Below are positions 25,889-34,088 of a stretch of DNA of 64,000 nt, piece by piece. A program made the translations under genes and the position numbers. The notes beneath the pieces were generated by a model that was given only the letters and a program-made list of their open reading frames with translations, ran no database searches and had not been told where the DNA came from. Numbering within the stretch: the stretch's first letter is position 1; every line of letters begins with the position of its first letter. The stretch comes from Streptomyces sp. LUP30 (lineage in GTDB: Bacteria > Actinomycetota > Actinomycetes > Streptomycetales > Streptomycetaceae): NCBI RefSeq assembly GCF_001746365.1, contig NZ_MJAJ01000001.1, positions 7,182-71,181 of the forward strand. Direction: 5' to 3'.

Positions 25889-26246
25889 CGGGCTCATCAC
25901 GAGCTCTGTTCTCGATCTCCGGTTCGCCCTCGATCCCGCGCGTGGGCAGGTCACGGGCCACGATTCGCAGCACGGTGCGCAACGTCTCCAAACACTCGGG
26001 GCGAGGTCGAAGCCGGGATCGAAGCCCGCGTCGTCCAGGATGCGCCGGACCAGGACGGTCATCTCCGCCGCCGACACCTCGGCCGGGTTCCGCTCGACGA
26101 CCTCCAGGATGGCGTCGGTGTAATGGAACCAGTCGAGCAGTTCGCAGGCGAGGGCGACGACATTTTATGGGTCGAGGTTTCCCTCGCGCAGGCCGACGTA
26201 GCCCCTGCGCGTCAACTGTTCAGTATCCGCTTCGTGCTCAGCCATG
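25880..26246 (-). pseudogene. Decayed hypothetical gene with stop and frameshift
   Basis: From an ATG at about 26246 the frame gives MAEHEADTEQLTRRGYVG and REGNLDP followed by TAA. It then continues in frame with LACELLDWFHYTDAILEVVE and MTVLVRRILDDAGFDPGF. Close to 25985 the frame shifts, and a neighbouring frame carries CLETLRTVLRIVARDLPTR. Two lesions therefore separate three conserved-looking pieces. Family unknown. Confidence 0.5.
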
Positions 26247-26698
26247 GCGTTGCTCACCGGCACAATATCCCGACGCGGCGCGGTTCCCCGCTGCATGGTT
26301 TTTCGGCATGCCGCCTGACGCACTCACCAGCGGAACCATGACCTCACCACTGATCGCGGCCGTAACTCGAAAAAAACCGCACCCGAAGCAGTTCGCCGGC
26401 CTGGGCCGGTGGGGTGGGTTCCATGGGGTGCTTCCTTCGGGTGGGCGGCCTGGCCGGTTGGCCGGGCCACGACGGGCGTGTCAGGTGGTGCAAAGGACCA
26501 TGCGCTGTTGGTCGGAGCCGCATTCGAACGACTTCCGGAGTGGACGCATTGCCAAGTGAGTATGGACTGAGTGCTAATGCCCACCGCAGAGTTGCATGAG
26601 AGATTCTCCCTTCGTACCGGGAATTCATCGCTTAGCTCGGCACGATGCAGGGCGTGTCCACACGGGCGTACGCCAGGAACGACACAGGAGAATCACGT

Positions 26699-27043
26699 AT
26701 GCGGCATGGCTTGCTTCGTAAAGGCATCGCGACGGCTGTGGCGACAGTGGCGCTGTTGGGCGGTGCGGTGATGTCCGCCCCGAGCGCCGGTGCGGTAACC
26801 AACTCGAAGTGCAATCTTGATGAGCCTGACCACTCCTGGTACAAGATCGCGACGAACAACGTGAACCTGCGCAAGGGTCCCGCGACGAGCTACGCCTCGC
26901 TCGGACAGCTGACCAAGGGCACCACGTTCACGTACTACTGCACCAAGACCTACCCCAGCCCGGTCTGGTTCTACGGCAAGGTGACGTCCGGGGCCCACAA
27001 GGGCGTCACGGGCTGGGTCCGTAGCGACTACGTCACCTACTGA
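26699..27043 (+). CDS. Secreted SH3-domain protein, 114 aa
   Basis: Starts at ATG nine bases after AGGAG. A signal peptide (LLRKGIATAVATVALLGGAV, cleavage after AGA near residue 35) leads into one bacterial SH3 module: NVNLRKGPATSYASLGQL, then a FTYYCTKTY strand and GVTGWVRSDYVTY. Such modules bind peptidoglycan or other surface ligands. Two cysteines flank the domain and probably form a disulfide. Free secretion into the medium or loose wall association is likely. It overlaps the convergent zinc-motif gene by seven bases. Confidence 0.8.
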   Translation: MRHGLLRKGIATAVATVALLGGAVMSAPSAGAVTNSKCNLDEPDHSWYKIATNNVNLRKGPATSYASLGQLTKGTTFTYYCTKTYPSPVWFYGKVTSGAHKGVTGWVRSDYVTY

Positions 27044-27282
27044 CGGCTCGCGGCCTGACAGGCTGAGTCCAAGTGCTCCGCCCCGCGGGGCAGGGCGCTT
27101 GGCCCACGCCGTCCGAACACGGACAACCTCCCTCCTGTGTTGCTTCGCCACCATTCCTCGCGCTCACGCTTCCAGCGCCACGCTTTCGTCCGGCAGGCAG
27201 CTGAGCAGTACCGACGCGACCGGCTGCCCTCTGGCAGCGGACTGCCGCACTGGCTGCACGTCCGAATGCTCTTCCTCGCCAC
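27037..27282 (-). CDS. Small zinc-motif protein, 81 aa
   Basis: From GTG the protein reads MARKSIRTCSQCGSPLPEGS then RRYCSAACRTKAWRWKRERE: two cysteine pairs followed by a basic aromatic helix. This layout occurs in many small Streptomyces proteins thought to bind zinc and perhaps nucleic acid. The C-terminal 30 residues are low-complexity. It is a lone gene, convergent with the SH3 protein. Confidence 0.6.
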   Translation of the reverse strand: MARKSIRTCSQCGSPLPEGSRSRRYCSAACRTKAWRWKREREEWWRSNTGGRLSVFGRRGPSALPRGAEHLDSACQAASRQ

Positions 27283-27431
27283 ATGTCCAGGGTCCTCCTA
27301 GACGTCTCCCGGGACCAGGACGCGAGGGAAGAGTCCCGATCGAAAGCGCATGTTGCCCTGCGGGTTCGACAGACTCAGGCCTTGAGCGCTGCGGGACCCG
27401 GCCGCCGCACCGGGTCTCCGCCTGCTGCGGG

Positions 27432-28052
27432 CTACAGGTCGAGGACGGCGCGCAGCGCCTGGTCCACGCGGGCCATTGCTGCAGGGTCGACCTCACCGAG
27501 GAGTTTGGCGCCATCGAAGCGGGCGGCCCTGAGCTGCTGGAGGTTGACGGCGACCGCAGTGCACGCAAGGGGGTCACCGATCACGACGGACATGGCGGTG
27601 TCGGGGTAGCGGCCGGAAGGGTGCAGCACGATCGCCAGTACCGCCCCGTGAGCCTCTTCCAGGCCGGCCAGGGAGACGATCAGGACGTCGCATGGGCTCG
27701 ATCTCTACTGCTGCCCCCGGCCGCCGAGCTTCCGGCGCCGGGGGCCTCGCTGTTCGGCCGGCACTACCTCGCCGTGCTCCTGGTCGTCGTCGATCTCGGC
27801 CCGCTTTACCGGCAGAAGCCGCAGGGGCCGCTCCTCCTCCGAGGTCCCGGTGCTCATCGGTCCGGTGCCGAGCGTGCGGCGAGTAGTCCTCATAGCGGGA
27901 GTCTGTCGCTTCTCGCACGCGTACGCGTGCCTTGGGATGCGAATGCGAGGGTGTGTGGCAGCTCGTGAGGCTGAGGATCCGACTCCTGAGCTGGGAGCCG
28001 ACAAGCGACAAGACAAGCGACAAGACAAGGCAGGCGACAAGCGAGACGACAA
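27432..28052 (-). pseudogene. Possible PemK/MazF-like toxin gene interrupted by a stop
   Basis: In one frame two segments are separated by TAG near 27705. The 3' part reads CDVLIVSLAGLEEAHGAVLA, then AVNLQQLRAARFDGAKLLGE and AAMARVDQALRAVLDL. The last block matches the C-terminal helices of PemK/MazF-type endoribonucleases (the GELxxxxMxxVDxALxxxLDL pattern). The 5' part does not clearly show the family start. I treat it as a decayed toxin-like gene. No antitoxin was recognised. Confidence 0.35.
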
Positions 28053-28056
28053 GCCG
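27999..28056. repeat. Short GACAAG tandem repeat
   Basis: A run of near-identical GCGACAAGACAA units, about three to four imperfect copies over 58 bases. It lies in non-coding or out-of-frame sequence upstream of the possible toxin remnant. No function is apparent. Confidence 0.6.
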
Positions 28057-28295
28057 CGCTCTGTGACTGGAGTTCGTCCTGCCGAGGGATCTCCTCAACC
28101 TCTCCATGGACGGGTCGGATACGAGCGAACTATTGAATGCCGTCTCCCGACCTGGTCACCTGGCCCGACCGAAGCCTCTCGCTGAACCGCCGGCGGGGGG
28201 CTTCGTTGTGCCCGGGGCTGTACGACCACCGGGTGAGCCAGACCAAGAGGCGGAGAGGCTTGCGGGGCTAGCCCGTCGCTCCCTGATCCTTCCGA

Positions 28296-28343
28296 CCGTC
28301 CCGGTCCCGCTTGTCCGGTTGTCCGGGACGGGAGGACTTTTTT
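28296..28343 (+). terminator. Hairpin plus T-run upstream of the 54-aa gene
   Basis: Nine-base arms CCGTCCCGG and CCGGGACGG enclose an 18-base loop and are followed within 6 bases by six consecutive T residues (28338-28343). This is a classical intrinsic terminator, unusual in such GC-rich DNA. It lies 24 bases before the GTG of the next small gene with no gene ending upstream, so it could act as a leader attenuator. Confidence 0.55.
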
Positions 28344-28366
28344 CTGAGCACCCCTTGGAGGAGCAC

Positions 28367-28531
28367 GTGAGCAACGAGCAGCGCGACCAGCAGCAGACGA
28401 CGCCGGCACCGCAGCCGACCCCGGACCCGCGCCGGGAGTTCGCAAAGAAGGGAGCTCTGACCGTGGTCAGCGCCCTCGTTTCCGGGGCCGCCCGTGCGGT
28501 GGTGGCTCATCTGCTCACGGATACAGAGTGA
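28367..28531 (+). CDS. Small protein, 54 aa, amphipathic helix
   Basis: GTG start with GGAGG six bases upstream. The first 25 residues are polar (SNEQRDQQQTTPAPQPTPDP). The second half is a single helix, REFAKKGALTVVSALVSGAARAVVAHLL, hydrophobic on one face with lysines and arginines spread along it. It is too short for a catalytic protein. A membrane-active or membrane-associated peptide is a possible but unproven role. A hairpin with a T-run precedes it. Confidence 0.55.
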   Translation: MSNEQRDQQQTTPAPQPTPDPRREFAKKGALTVVSALVSGAARAVVAHLLTDTE

Positions 28532-28644
28532 CGCGGGCGGGCAGACGGCCGGGGAGCGGGACGAAGGCAGGAGCGGCCCGGCCGAGTGCCGGGCCGCGCG
28601 GCCCGCAGGGAACCTTGAGCGATTGCCTGTCGCACGGGTGGTGG

Positions 28645-30615
28645 TCAACGTTTGACGCGGCTACGGACGGCAAGGACGGCCAGTCCCAAGAGGACGGGTT
28701 CGGCCAGCCGGGAGATCATCTCGGTGTAGGTACCGAAGGTGGTGAGGTCCTGGCCGGAAGAGCGGAAGACCACCGAATTGATCACCACCCGCAGACTCTT
28801 CTCCCATCGTTCGATGGTGACGCGTTCGATCAGCGGGCCGGTGGGATTGACCGGGACGGAAGTATCAGTGATGAGGACGACCTTCTGCCCGACAGCAACC
28901 TGGCGGCCTGTAGTGGTCGGTTTCGGTTCCTCGGTAGGCAGGCCCCATAGCACCATCACCGCAATCGTGACGACCATGGCCACCCCCAGCCACGCCAGGG
29001 CACGAAGCGCGCGCAACCCATACCCGGACAGGGCCCAGTAAGCCGTCAGCAGCGCCCGCTCGCTCAAGGGCCGTCCAGTGTCGTGGCGGCGCATCTCGCA
29101 CTCGCCGTAGTAGAAGTCGGCCGCCCCGGGTTCATCCTTGCCGTCCTCCAGCGCCTTGCGCAGCGCCCTATACACCGGCGCCAACTGCGTAGGCCCGACG
29201 CGCCCCGCGCCAAACAGTGCGGTGTTCCATCCGCGGGCTGCTGCCGGTCTGCGGGCGCGCCAGTGGTGTTCCTCAGCTAGGGTGCGGCGCTGGGTGAACC
29301 GCAGCGGCAGCCGGCGAACCCAGTGCATGCCGGGCGGGACCGCATCGAAAGTGCAGGCACCCTCTAGCCGTACCTGATCCAGATGCACCGTGCCGGCGAA
29401 CAGGCACTCGGCCAGGTCGATGTCGGCGAGGACCAGGTGCGCTGCGTCCACACCACGCAGCGAGGCTAGCCGCACCTCGCTAGAGGCACCGGCAAGCACC
29501 TGTTCGTGCATCAGGGCTCCGCCAGGAAGTGGGAATGGATCGGCCTCAGTGGCAATGGTCAGAGGGTGCTCGAAGACCGCGTAGGAGAAGTCCACGGTGG
29601 CGTACCGCAGCCGCATCTCGGCTGTCGACGACCAACGCGTGCGCTGGCATTCCAAACGGCGCGCAGCAAGTGTGAGAGTGACCGGCCCGTCGAATGCCGC
29701 CCAGGACAGCATCACGCGCCCAGCGCACACCAAAGGGCCAAAATTGGCCGACTGCTCAAACACCGCTTCCTCGAACCGAGCATCGCCCGCGAAGGTCGCC
29801 CCGTCGAACCGGGTGTCGCCTGTGAAGGTCACCCCGTCGAACCAGGCGTCGCTGGCGAAAGTCGCCCCGTCGAACCAGGCGCCGCCCGCGAAGGTTGCCC
29901 CTTCGAATTGGGTGTCCCCGGTGAAGAGCGCACTGTTGAACCAGGCGTTCCCGGCAAAGGTCACATCGAAAAATTTGGCATAGCCGATGGTGGCATTGGT
30001 GAACCAGGTATCGCCGGTGAAGGTCGTCCTGATAAACCCGGAGCCGTTGGTGAAGGTCGTCCCGGTAAACCCGGCGGTACCGGAGAACGTCGCATCATCG
30101 AAACTGGCGCTACCGGAGAAGGTTGCATCGTCGAAACTGGCAGTACCGGAGAACGTCGCATCGGTAAAGCCTGCACGATCAGTGAATTCTGCCCTTACGA
30201 AGTTGACGTTGCTGGTGAAGACTGCCCCGTCGAACCTGCCGCCATCGGCGAAGGTTGCCCCGTGAAACTCGGCGCCACCGGTGAAGGTTGCCCCCTCGAG
30301 GTTGACGTTGCTGGTGAAGACTGCCCCGTCGAATCCAGCGTCACCGAAGTGCGGTTGGCCGGTGCCGAGGTCACGCAAGGCGTCGAGCAACCTGCTCAGC
30401 AGGTCGCTGGTGAACGTGGTTCCGCCGTGGTCAACGTCGGCGCCAGGGACCAGGCTGGCCAGGTAGGCGTCCCGACCGGCCTCATCCACGTGGGCCAGGC
30501 AGACGGTATGGCCGGGAACGTGGGCGCCATTGCAACCGACTGTCTCCACACTGTGACCACACCTCGGCCGAATCCGGATCAGTAGCGGTCGGAGGATCAC
30601 GGGTCGACGTCTCAT
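28645..30615 (-). CDS. Pentapeptide-repeat protein with N-terminal zinc motif and C-terminal membrane helices
   Basis: About 656 aa from the ATG at 30615. The longer frame to 30756 was rejected because an IS-type end repeat lies in that extension and coding features begin later. Residues 18-40 (RCGHSVETVGC, HTVCLAH) form a probable Cys/His zinc site. They are followed by about 45 A(D/N)LxF-type pentapeptides such as DATFSGTASF and GATFAGGAWF, which build a right-handed quadrilateral beta-helix. A second half has further isolated repeats, then a helical segment and two transmembrane helices (LAWLGVAMVVTIAVMVLWG and VLLGLAVLAV). Membrane-anchored proteins of this layout are common in Streptomyces but uncharacterised. 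Confidence 0.8.
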   Translation of the reverse strand: MRRRPVILRPLLIRIRPRCGHSVETVGCNGAHVPGHTVCLAHVDEAGRDAYLASLVPGADVDHGGTTFTSDLLSRLLDALRDLGTGQPHFGDAGFDGAVFTSNVNLEGATFTGGAEFHGATFADGGRFDGAVFTSNVNFVRAEFTDRAGFTDATFSGTASFDDATFSGSASFDDATFSGTAGFTGTTFTNGSGFIRTTFTGDTWFTNATIGYAKFFDVTFAGNAWFNSALFTGDTQFEGATFAGGAWFDGATFASDAWFDGVTFTGDTRFDGATFAGDARFEEAVFEQSANFGPLVCAGRVMLSWAAFDGPVTLTLAARRLECQRTRWSSTAEMRLRYATVDFSYAVFEHPLTIATEADPFPLPGGALMHEQVLAGASSEVRLASLRGVDAAHLVLADIDLAECLFAGTVHLDQVRLEGACTFDAVPPGMHWVRRLPLRFTQRRTLAEEHHWRARRPAAARGWNTALFGAGRVGPTQLAPVYRALRKALEDGKDEPGAADFYYGECEMRRHDTGRPLSERALLTAYWALSGYGLRALRALAWLGVAMVVTIAVMVLWGLPTEEPKPTTTGRQVAVGQKVVLITDTSVPVNPTGPLIERVTIERWEKSLRVVINSVVFRSSGQDLTTFGTYTEMISRLAEPVLLGLAVLAVRSRVKR

Positions 30616-30679
30616 GCCCAAAGGACGCGTGAGTACAACCAGACGGTTGCTCGGGCCACACGACTCGGAGGGCATCACT

Positions 30680-30760
30680 TGTGACTGAGCGCTTCGGCTC
30701 GCCAGTGTCCCGAGGGTCAGGCGCTCAGTCCGCCGACTCGCACGCTCATCCGCCATCTAA
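30680..30760. repeat. IS-type end repeat, TGTGACTGAGCGC family
   Basis: The sequence TGTGACTGAGCGCTT at 30680 matches the ends of the element at 35859-36951 and the copy at 36957. Further GAGCG and GGCGGA motifs follow in inverted orientation up to about 30757. It is probably a leftover end of the same transposon family, lying between the pentapeptide gene and the IS110 insertion. Confidence 0.5.
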
Positions 30761-30779
30761 AGCGCTCCTTACCTTGTTG

Positions 30780-30998
30780 GCGGGTTGATTCCGGTCCTTC
30801 GTACGATCGGGAGACCCAGGGGCCTGGGTGTGGCTTTAGAGCGCTCATGCCGAAGGTGTGGCTTTGACTGATTGGCCGCCCAGTGCCCCGCGACGACACG
30901 GCCACTCATTGGGATGAGCGAATAGAGATCGCTTCGTAAGGACACGTCGGCGTGGTCGTCTGCAGGGACCAGTCAACTAATCGACGAGGGAGGCTTGG
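30780..30998 (+). ncRNA. Candidate IS110 bridge-RNA region
   Basis: IS110-subfamily elements encode a structured bridge RNA in the non-coding stretch before the recombinase. The approximately 200 bases here are non-coding and directly precede an intact IS110 recombinase. I cannot fold the RNA or define the element boundary by eye, so this is a positional prediction from established IS110 biology, not a seen structure. Confidence 0.3.
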
Positions 30999-32204
30999 GT
31001 GCCCGAGCTCTGGGCGGGGACGGATGCCGGCAAGGCCGCGCATCACTGCACGGTCATCGACACGGACGGGACGAAGGTGCTCTCGCGCCGGGTTCCCAAC
31101 AACGAGCCCGAGCTCCTGGAGCTGATCGGCGATGTGCTGGCACTGGCCGAGGACGGCCCGGTTACGTGGGCCGTCGATCTGAACGCCGGCGGGGGCGCTC
31201 TGCTGATCGCCCTCCTGACCAGCCACGGACAGCGACTGCTCTACATCCCTGGCCGAACCGTCCACCACGCTTCCCGTGGCTACCGCGGGGACGGCAAGAC
31301 CGATGCAAAGGACGCCTACGTCATCGCCGACCAGGCACGGATGCGCCGGGACCTGCAGCCCTTGCAGGAGTGGGACGAGATCGCGATGGACCTGAAGATC
31401 CTCACCGCCCGCCGCTACGACCTCGCCGCCGACCGGACCCGCGCCATCAACCGGATGCGTGCCCAGCTCCTGGAGTACTTCCCCGCCCTGGAACGGACCT
31501 TCGACTACGCCGCCTCCAAAGCCGCACTCATCCTGCTGACCGGCTATCAGACCCCAGCCGGCCTCCGCCGGGTCGGCCCGAGCCGGCTCGCGACCTGGCT
31601 GAAGAACCGCAAAGTCCGCGGCGCCCAGGCCATGGCCGATGCAGCCGTCGCCGCGGCACAGGCCCAGCACACCGCCGTGGCCGGGGAGAGCACAGCCGCA
31701 GCCGTGGTGAACACGCTGGCCCGGTCGGTCCTGGCTCTGGACGAAGAGATCGCCGCCGTGGATGCAAAGATCGCGGCACGCTTCCAAGAGCACCGGGATG
31801 CCGAGGTGATCCTCAGCATGCCTGGCATGGGCCCGTTGCTGGGGGCGGAGTTCGTCGCTTGCACCGGCGGGGACATGGACGCCTTCGGGACCGCGGGCAG
31901 ACTCGCCGGAGTCGCTGGTCTGGCACCTGTCCCACGAGACTCAGGCCGGATCAGCGGCAACATGCGCCGGCCGCACCGCTACCACCGCCGCCTCCTGCGC
32001 GTTTTCTACCTATCCGCCCAGATCGCAGCCCGCTTCTGCCTGACCTCGAAGACCTTCTACGACCGCAAACGGGCCGAGGGAAAGAGTCATAAACAGGCGA
32101 TCCTCGCCCTCGCTCGGCGACGCCTCGACGTCCTATGGGCCCTCATAGGCGATCAGCGCACCTTCGAGGCTCAGCCTCCCCAGCAGGGTCTCGCCGCTGC
32201 CTGA
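30999..32204 (+). CDS. IS110-family recombinase, intact
   Basis: A 401-aa DEDD-type recombinase from GTG with GGGAGG at six bases. It opens MPELWAGTDAGKAAHHCTV, with the first acidic residue in GTDAGK. A YRGDGKTDAKDAYVIAD block carries the next acidic residues. A helical middle and the C-terminal transposase-20 domain (ILSMPGMGPLLGAEFVA, with the serine nearby) follow. IS110 enzymes insert without making inverted repeats or large target duplications, guided by a bridge RNA. All blocks are present and in frame, so this is probably the only fully functional insertion sequence in the window. Confidence 0.9.
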   Translation: MPELWAGTDAGKAAHHCTVIDTDGTKVLSRRVPNNEPELLELIGDVLALAEDGPVTWAVDLNAGGGALLIALLTSHGQRLLYIPGRTVHHASRGYRGDGKTDAKDAYVIADQARMRRDLQPLQEWDEIAMDLKILTARRYDLAADRTRAINRMRAQLLEYFPALERTFDYAASKAALILLTGYQTPAGLRRVGPSRLATWLKNRKVRGAQAMADAAVAAAQAQHTAVAGESTAAAVVNTLARSVLALDEEIAAVDAKIAARFQEHRDAEVILSMPGMGPLLGAEFVACTGGDMDAFGTAGRLAGVAGLAPVPRDSGRISGNMRRPHRYHRRLLRVFYLSAQIAARFCLTSKTFYDRKRAEGKSHKQAILALARRRLDVLWALIGDQRTFEAQPPQQGLAAA

Positions 32205-32207
32205 GCC

Positions 32208-32732
32208 TCAGACCGTGAAGAGCGGCTCGTAGGGGTGTCCCTCCGGCGTGTAGATCAAAACGAAGTCTTCCCCCAGCCGAGTGGCCACCTCCCTCAAGCG
32301 AGCCAGGACCTCGGCCTGACCCGGAAGATCGAGGCCAAGGGCTGCGGCAGCACGGTCCCTTCTGGCCGCGAGGTCCGGCATGTCCTCCAGATACTCAGCC
32401 TCAAGCTCGCGACTCTCCTCGTCCGTGAACGCCTGGCAGCCTTGCCACCACGGGACGACCAGCAGCAGCCGCACCAGCTCGTGCAGGCCGATGGCAACCA
32501 GAGCCGCACCTCCTTCGGAGTCGGCGTAGAGGATCGGACGCTCCTCTCCGCCTTCACCGCAGAAGAAGAACGTGCCGCCCGCACCATCGCCGGCGAACCC
32601 CTCAAGCGCGGCACCCGAGGCGAGGTGCACTTCCTCGACACGATCGCCTCGGTCAAGGTCGAAGTCACCCGGCCAAGCGAGAAAACGGGCAGCTTCTTCC
32701 TGCCCACGGACGGCAGCGATCAACGATTGCAT
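32208..32732 (-). CDS. Conserved hypothetical protein, 174 aa (SUKH-like appearance)
   Basis: Soluble protein with an alternating alpha/beta pattern: MQSLIAAVRGQEEAARFLAW, then GTFFFCGEGGEERPILYAD, ELVRLLLVVPWWQ and a C-terminal DFVLIYTPEGHPYEPLFTV. The layout, in particular a glycine-rich strand followed by LYADSEG and a late WW, is reminiscent of SMI1/KNR4 (SUKH) immunity-like proteins, but I cannot confirm it. The stop lies immediately after the IS110 gene on the opposite strand, so the insertion landed next to its 3' end without destroying it. Confidence 0.55.
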   Translation of the reverse strand: MQSLIAAVRGQEEAARFLAWPGDFDLDRGDRVEEVHLASGAALEGFAGDGAGGTFFFCGEGGEERPILYADSEGGAALVAIGLHELVRLLLVVPWWQGCQAFTDEESRELEAEYLEDMPDLAARRDRAAAALGLDLPGQAEVLARLREVATRLGEDFVLIYTPEGHPYEPLFTV

Positions 32733-32814
32733 GAGCCGCAGCCTACGTCCCGCTGCTTGACAACCATCATTGGGAATCAGTCACACCCTTCGCGGCAGCC
32801 GGCGCGGCAGGAAA

Positions 32815-33165
32815 TCACAATCCGAATTCGATGTAATCGATATCCGTGAATTCGACCGTGAGATCCCCGGCGCGGCGGCCGCCGTCCTTGAAATAGACCT
32901 CCTGCAGTCCTTCCGCCGCGATCCGCTCAAGCTCACGCTCGGACGCGCCCTGGTCGCGGGCCGAGAAGAGCCGGGCCGCGTACCCGGGAGGCAGGACCTG
33001 GGTGAGACGGCGCATGCGTCCGTCATCGGTGGTGCCGGGCGCGGCGGTGAATCCGAACCTCGCGCGGGTCTCGATGACGATTCCCTGCGAGGTGGCCGCC
33101 ACCTTCCGAGCGCGGGCACGGACTCCCGGCTGCCAGCGGGCGCGGACGGCGTCGGCCAGGTGGCT
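32815..33165 (-). pseudogene. tpg: Tpg fragment lacking its N-terminal half
   Basis: Reading leftward from about 33165: ADAVRARWQPGVRARARK, then ARFGFTAAPGTTDDGRMR, ARLFSARDQGASERELE, EVYFKDGG and a FTDIDYIEFGL end. This is the second half of a Tpg protein, more diverged from the other two copies than they are from each other. The helix-turn-helix and reverse-transcriptase-like N-terminal half is missing, cut at about 33165. A start at 33102 would give a 95-aa peptide of no obvious use. Confidence 0.8.
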
Positions 33166-33445
33166 TCGTTCACTTCAACCGACAGCGTTTGTTCATCGGT
33201 TCCGGCGGCGTTCAGTGATCGCCTGCTCTCTGGATGTTCACGGGAAATGACGGCAGCGTCTTGAAGCAGCTCCACAGAGTCGCGTCCGCAGCGTCTGGCC
33301 GCTGGTCACCACTCGCTGGCGGTGTGGCGCATCTGCTGGAGGTGGCCAGTGATCACGTGGAAGCCAGGACCGCGAATCCGACGGTGGCCGAGGGGGCGGT
33401 GAGCCATCCGCAGCAGCAGTACCGGCGAAGCGTCCCATTTGCATT
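33166..33445. other. Intergenic stretch, nothing recognised
   Basis: About 280 bases between the tpg fragment and the operator. A short frame runs through it but has no ribosome-binding site or recognisable sequence. Confidence 0.4.
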
Positions 33446-33480
33446 CCTAGGATCCCTAGATTAAAACTAGGAGCCCTAGG
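33446..33480. promoter_or_regulatory. Palindromic operator upstream of TetR/hydrolase operon
   Basis: A nested dyad: CCTAGG at both outer ends (33446-33451 and 33475-33480) and CCTAG/CTAGG inside (33455-33459 and 33467-33471), centred on an A/T-rich ATTAAAA that could include the -10 element. It lies 15 bases before the TetR start, the usual place for an autoregulatory TetR operator. Confidence 0.75.
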
Positions 33481-33494
33481 ATCGAGGAGAGTGC

Positions 33495-34088
33495 ATGGCG
33501 CGGGCAGGGCTGACGGCGGAGCGGGTGACGCTCGCGGGCGCCGAGCTGGCGGACGAGGTCGGGTTCGACCAGGTGACGATGTCGCAGGTAGCGCGACGGC
33601 TGGGCGTGAAGGACGCGAGCCTCTACACGCACGTCCGCAGTCTGGAGGATCTGCGCGGACGGATCGCGCTGCTGGCGGCAGACGAGAAGACGATCCGTAT
33701 TGCGGAGGCGACCTCCGGGCGGGCGGGCAAGGATGCGCTGGTCGCCTTTGCCAATACCTGGCGGGAATACGCGCACAAGCATCCGGGCCGCTACATGGCG
33801 ACGCAGACGCCGATCCAGATCGACCCTGAGCTGGCCGCAAAAGCGTCCGGACCGCGGCGCGCGGTCGAGCTGACCTACGGCATGCTGCGCAGTTATGGCC
33901 TGGCCGAGCCTGACCTGACCGACGCGGTCCGGTTGCTGCGCAGCACGTTCCACGGGTTCGTCGCCTTGGAGGCCGCAGGCGGGTTCGCGCATGAGCGTTC
34001 GCCGCAACACTCCTGGGTTCGCGCTCTCGACGCCCTGCACACCCTCCTGGAGCACTGGCCCCCGTCCCGAGAAGGAGACTCCTCATGA
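33495..34088 (+). CDS. TetR/AcrR-family regulator (WHG-type C-terminus)
   Basis: A 197-aa repressor from ATG with a GAGGAGA site. The N-terminal helix-turn-helix is typical: LAGAELADEVGFDQVTMSQV, then ARRLGVKDASLYTHVRSLED, with the recognition helix around residues 35-45. The C-terminal ligand domain contains TFHGFVALEAAGGFAHERSP, characteristic of the TetR_C_33/WHG type. Its ATGA overlap with the downstream hydrolase gene and the palindrome at 33446-33480 indicate an autoregulated two-gene operon whose inducer may be the substrate of the hydrolase. Confidence 0.9.
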   Translation: MARAGLTAERVTLAGAELADEVGFDQVTMSQVARRLGVKDASLYTHVRSLEDLRGRIALLAADEKTIRIAEATSGRAGKDALVAFANTWREYAHKHPGRYMATQTPIQIDPELAAKASGPRRAVELTYGMLRSYGLAEPDLTDAVRLLRSTFHGFVALEAAGGFAHERSPQHSWVRALDALHTLLEHWPPSREGDSS

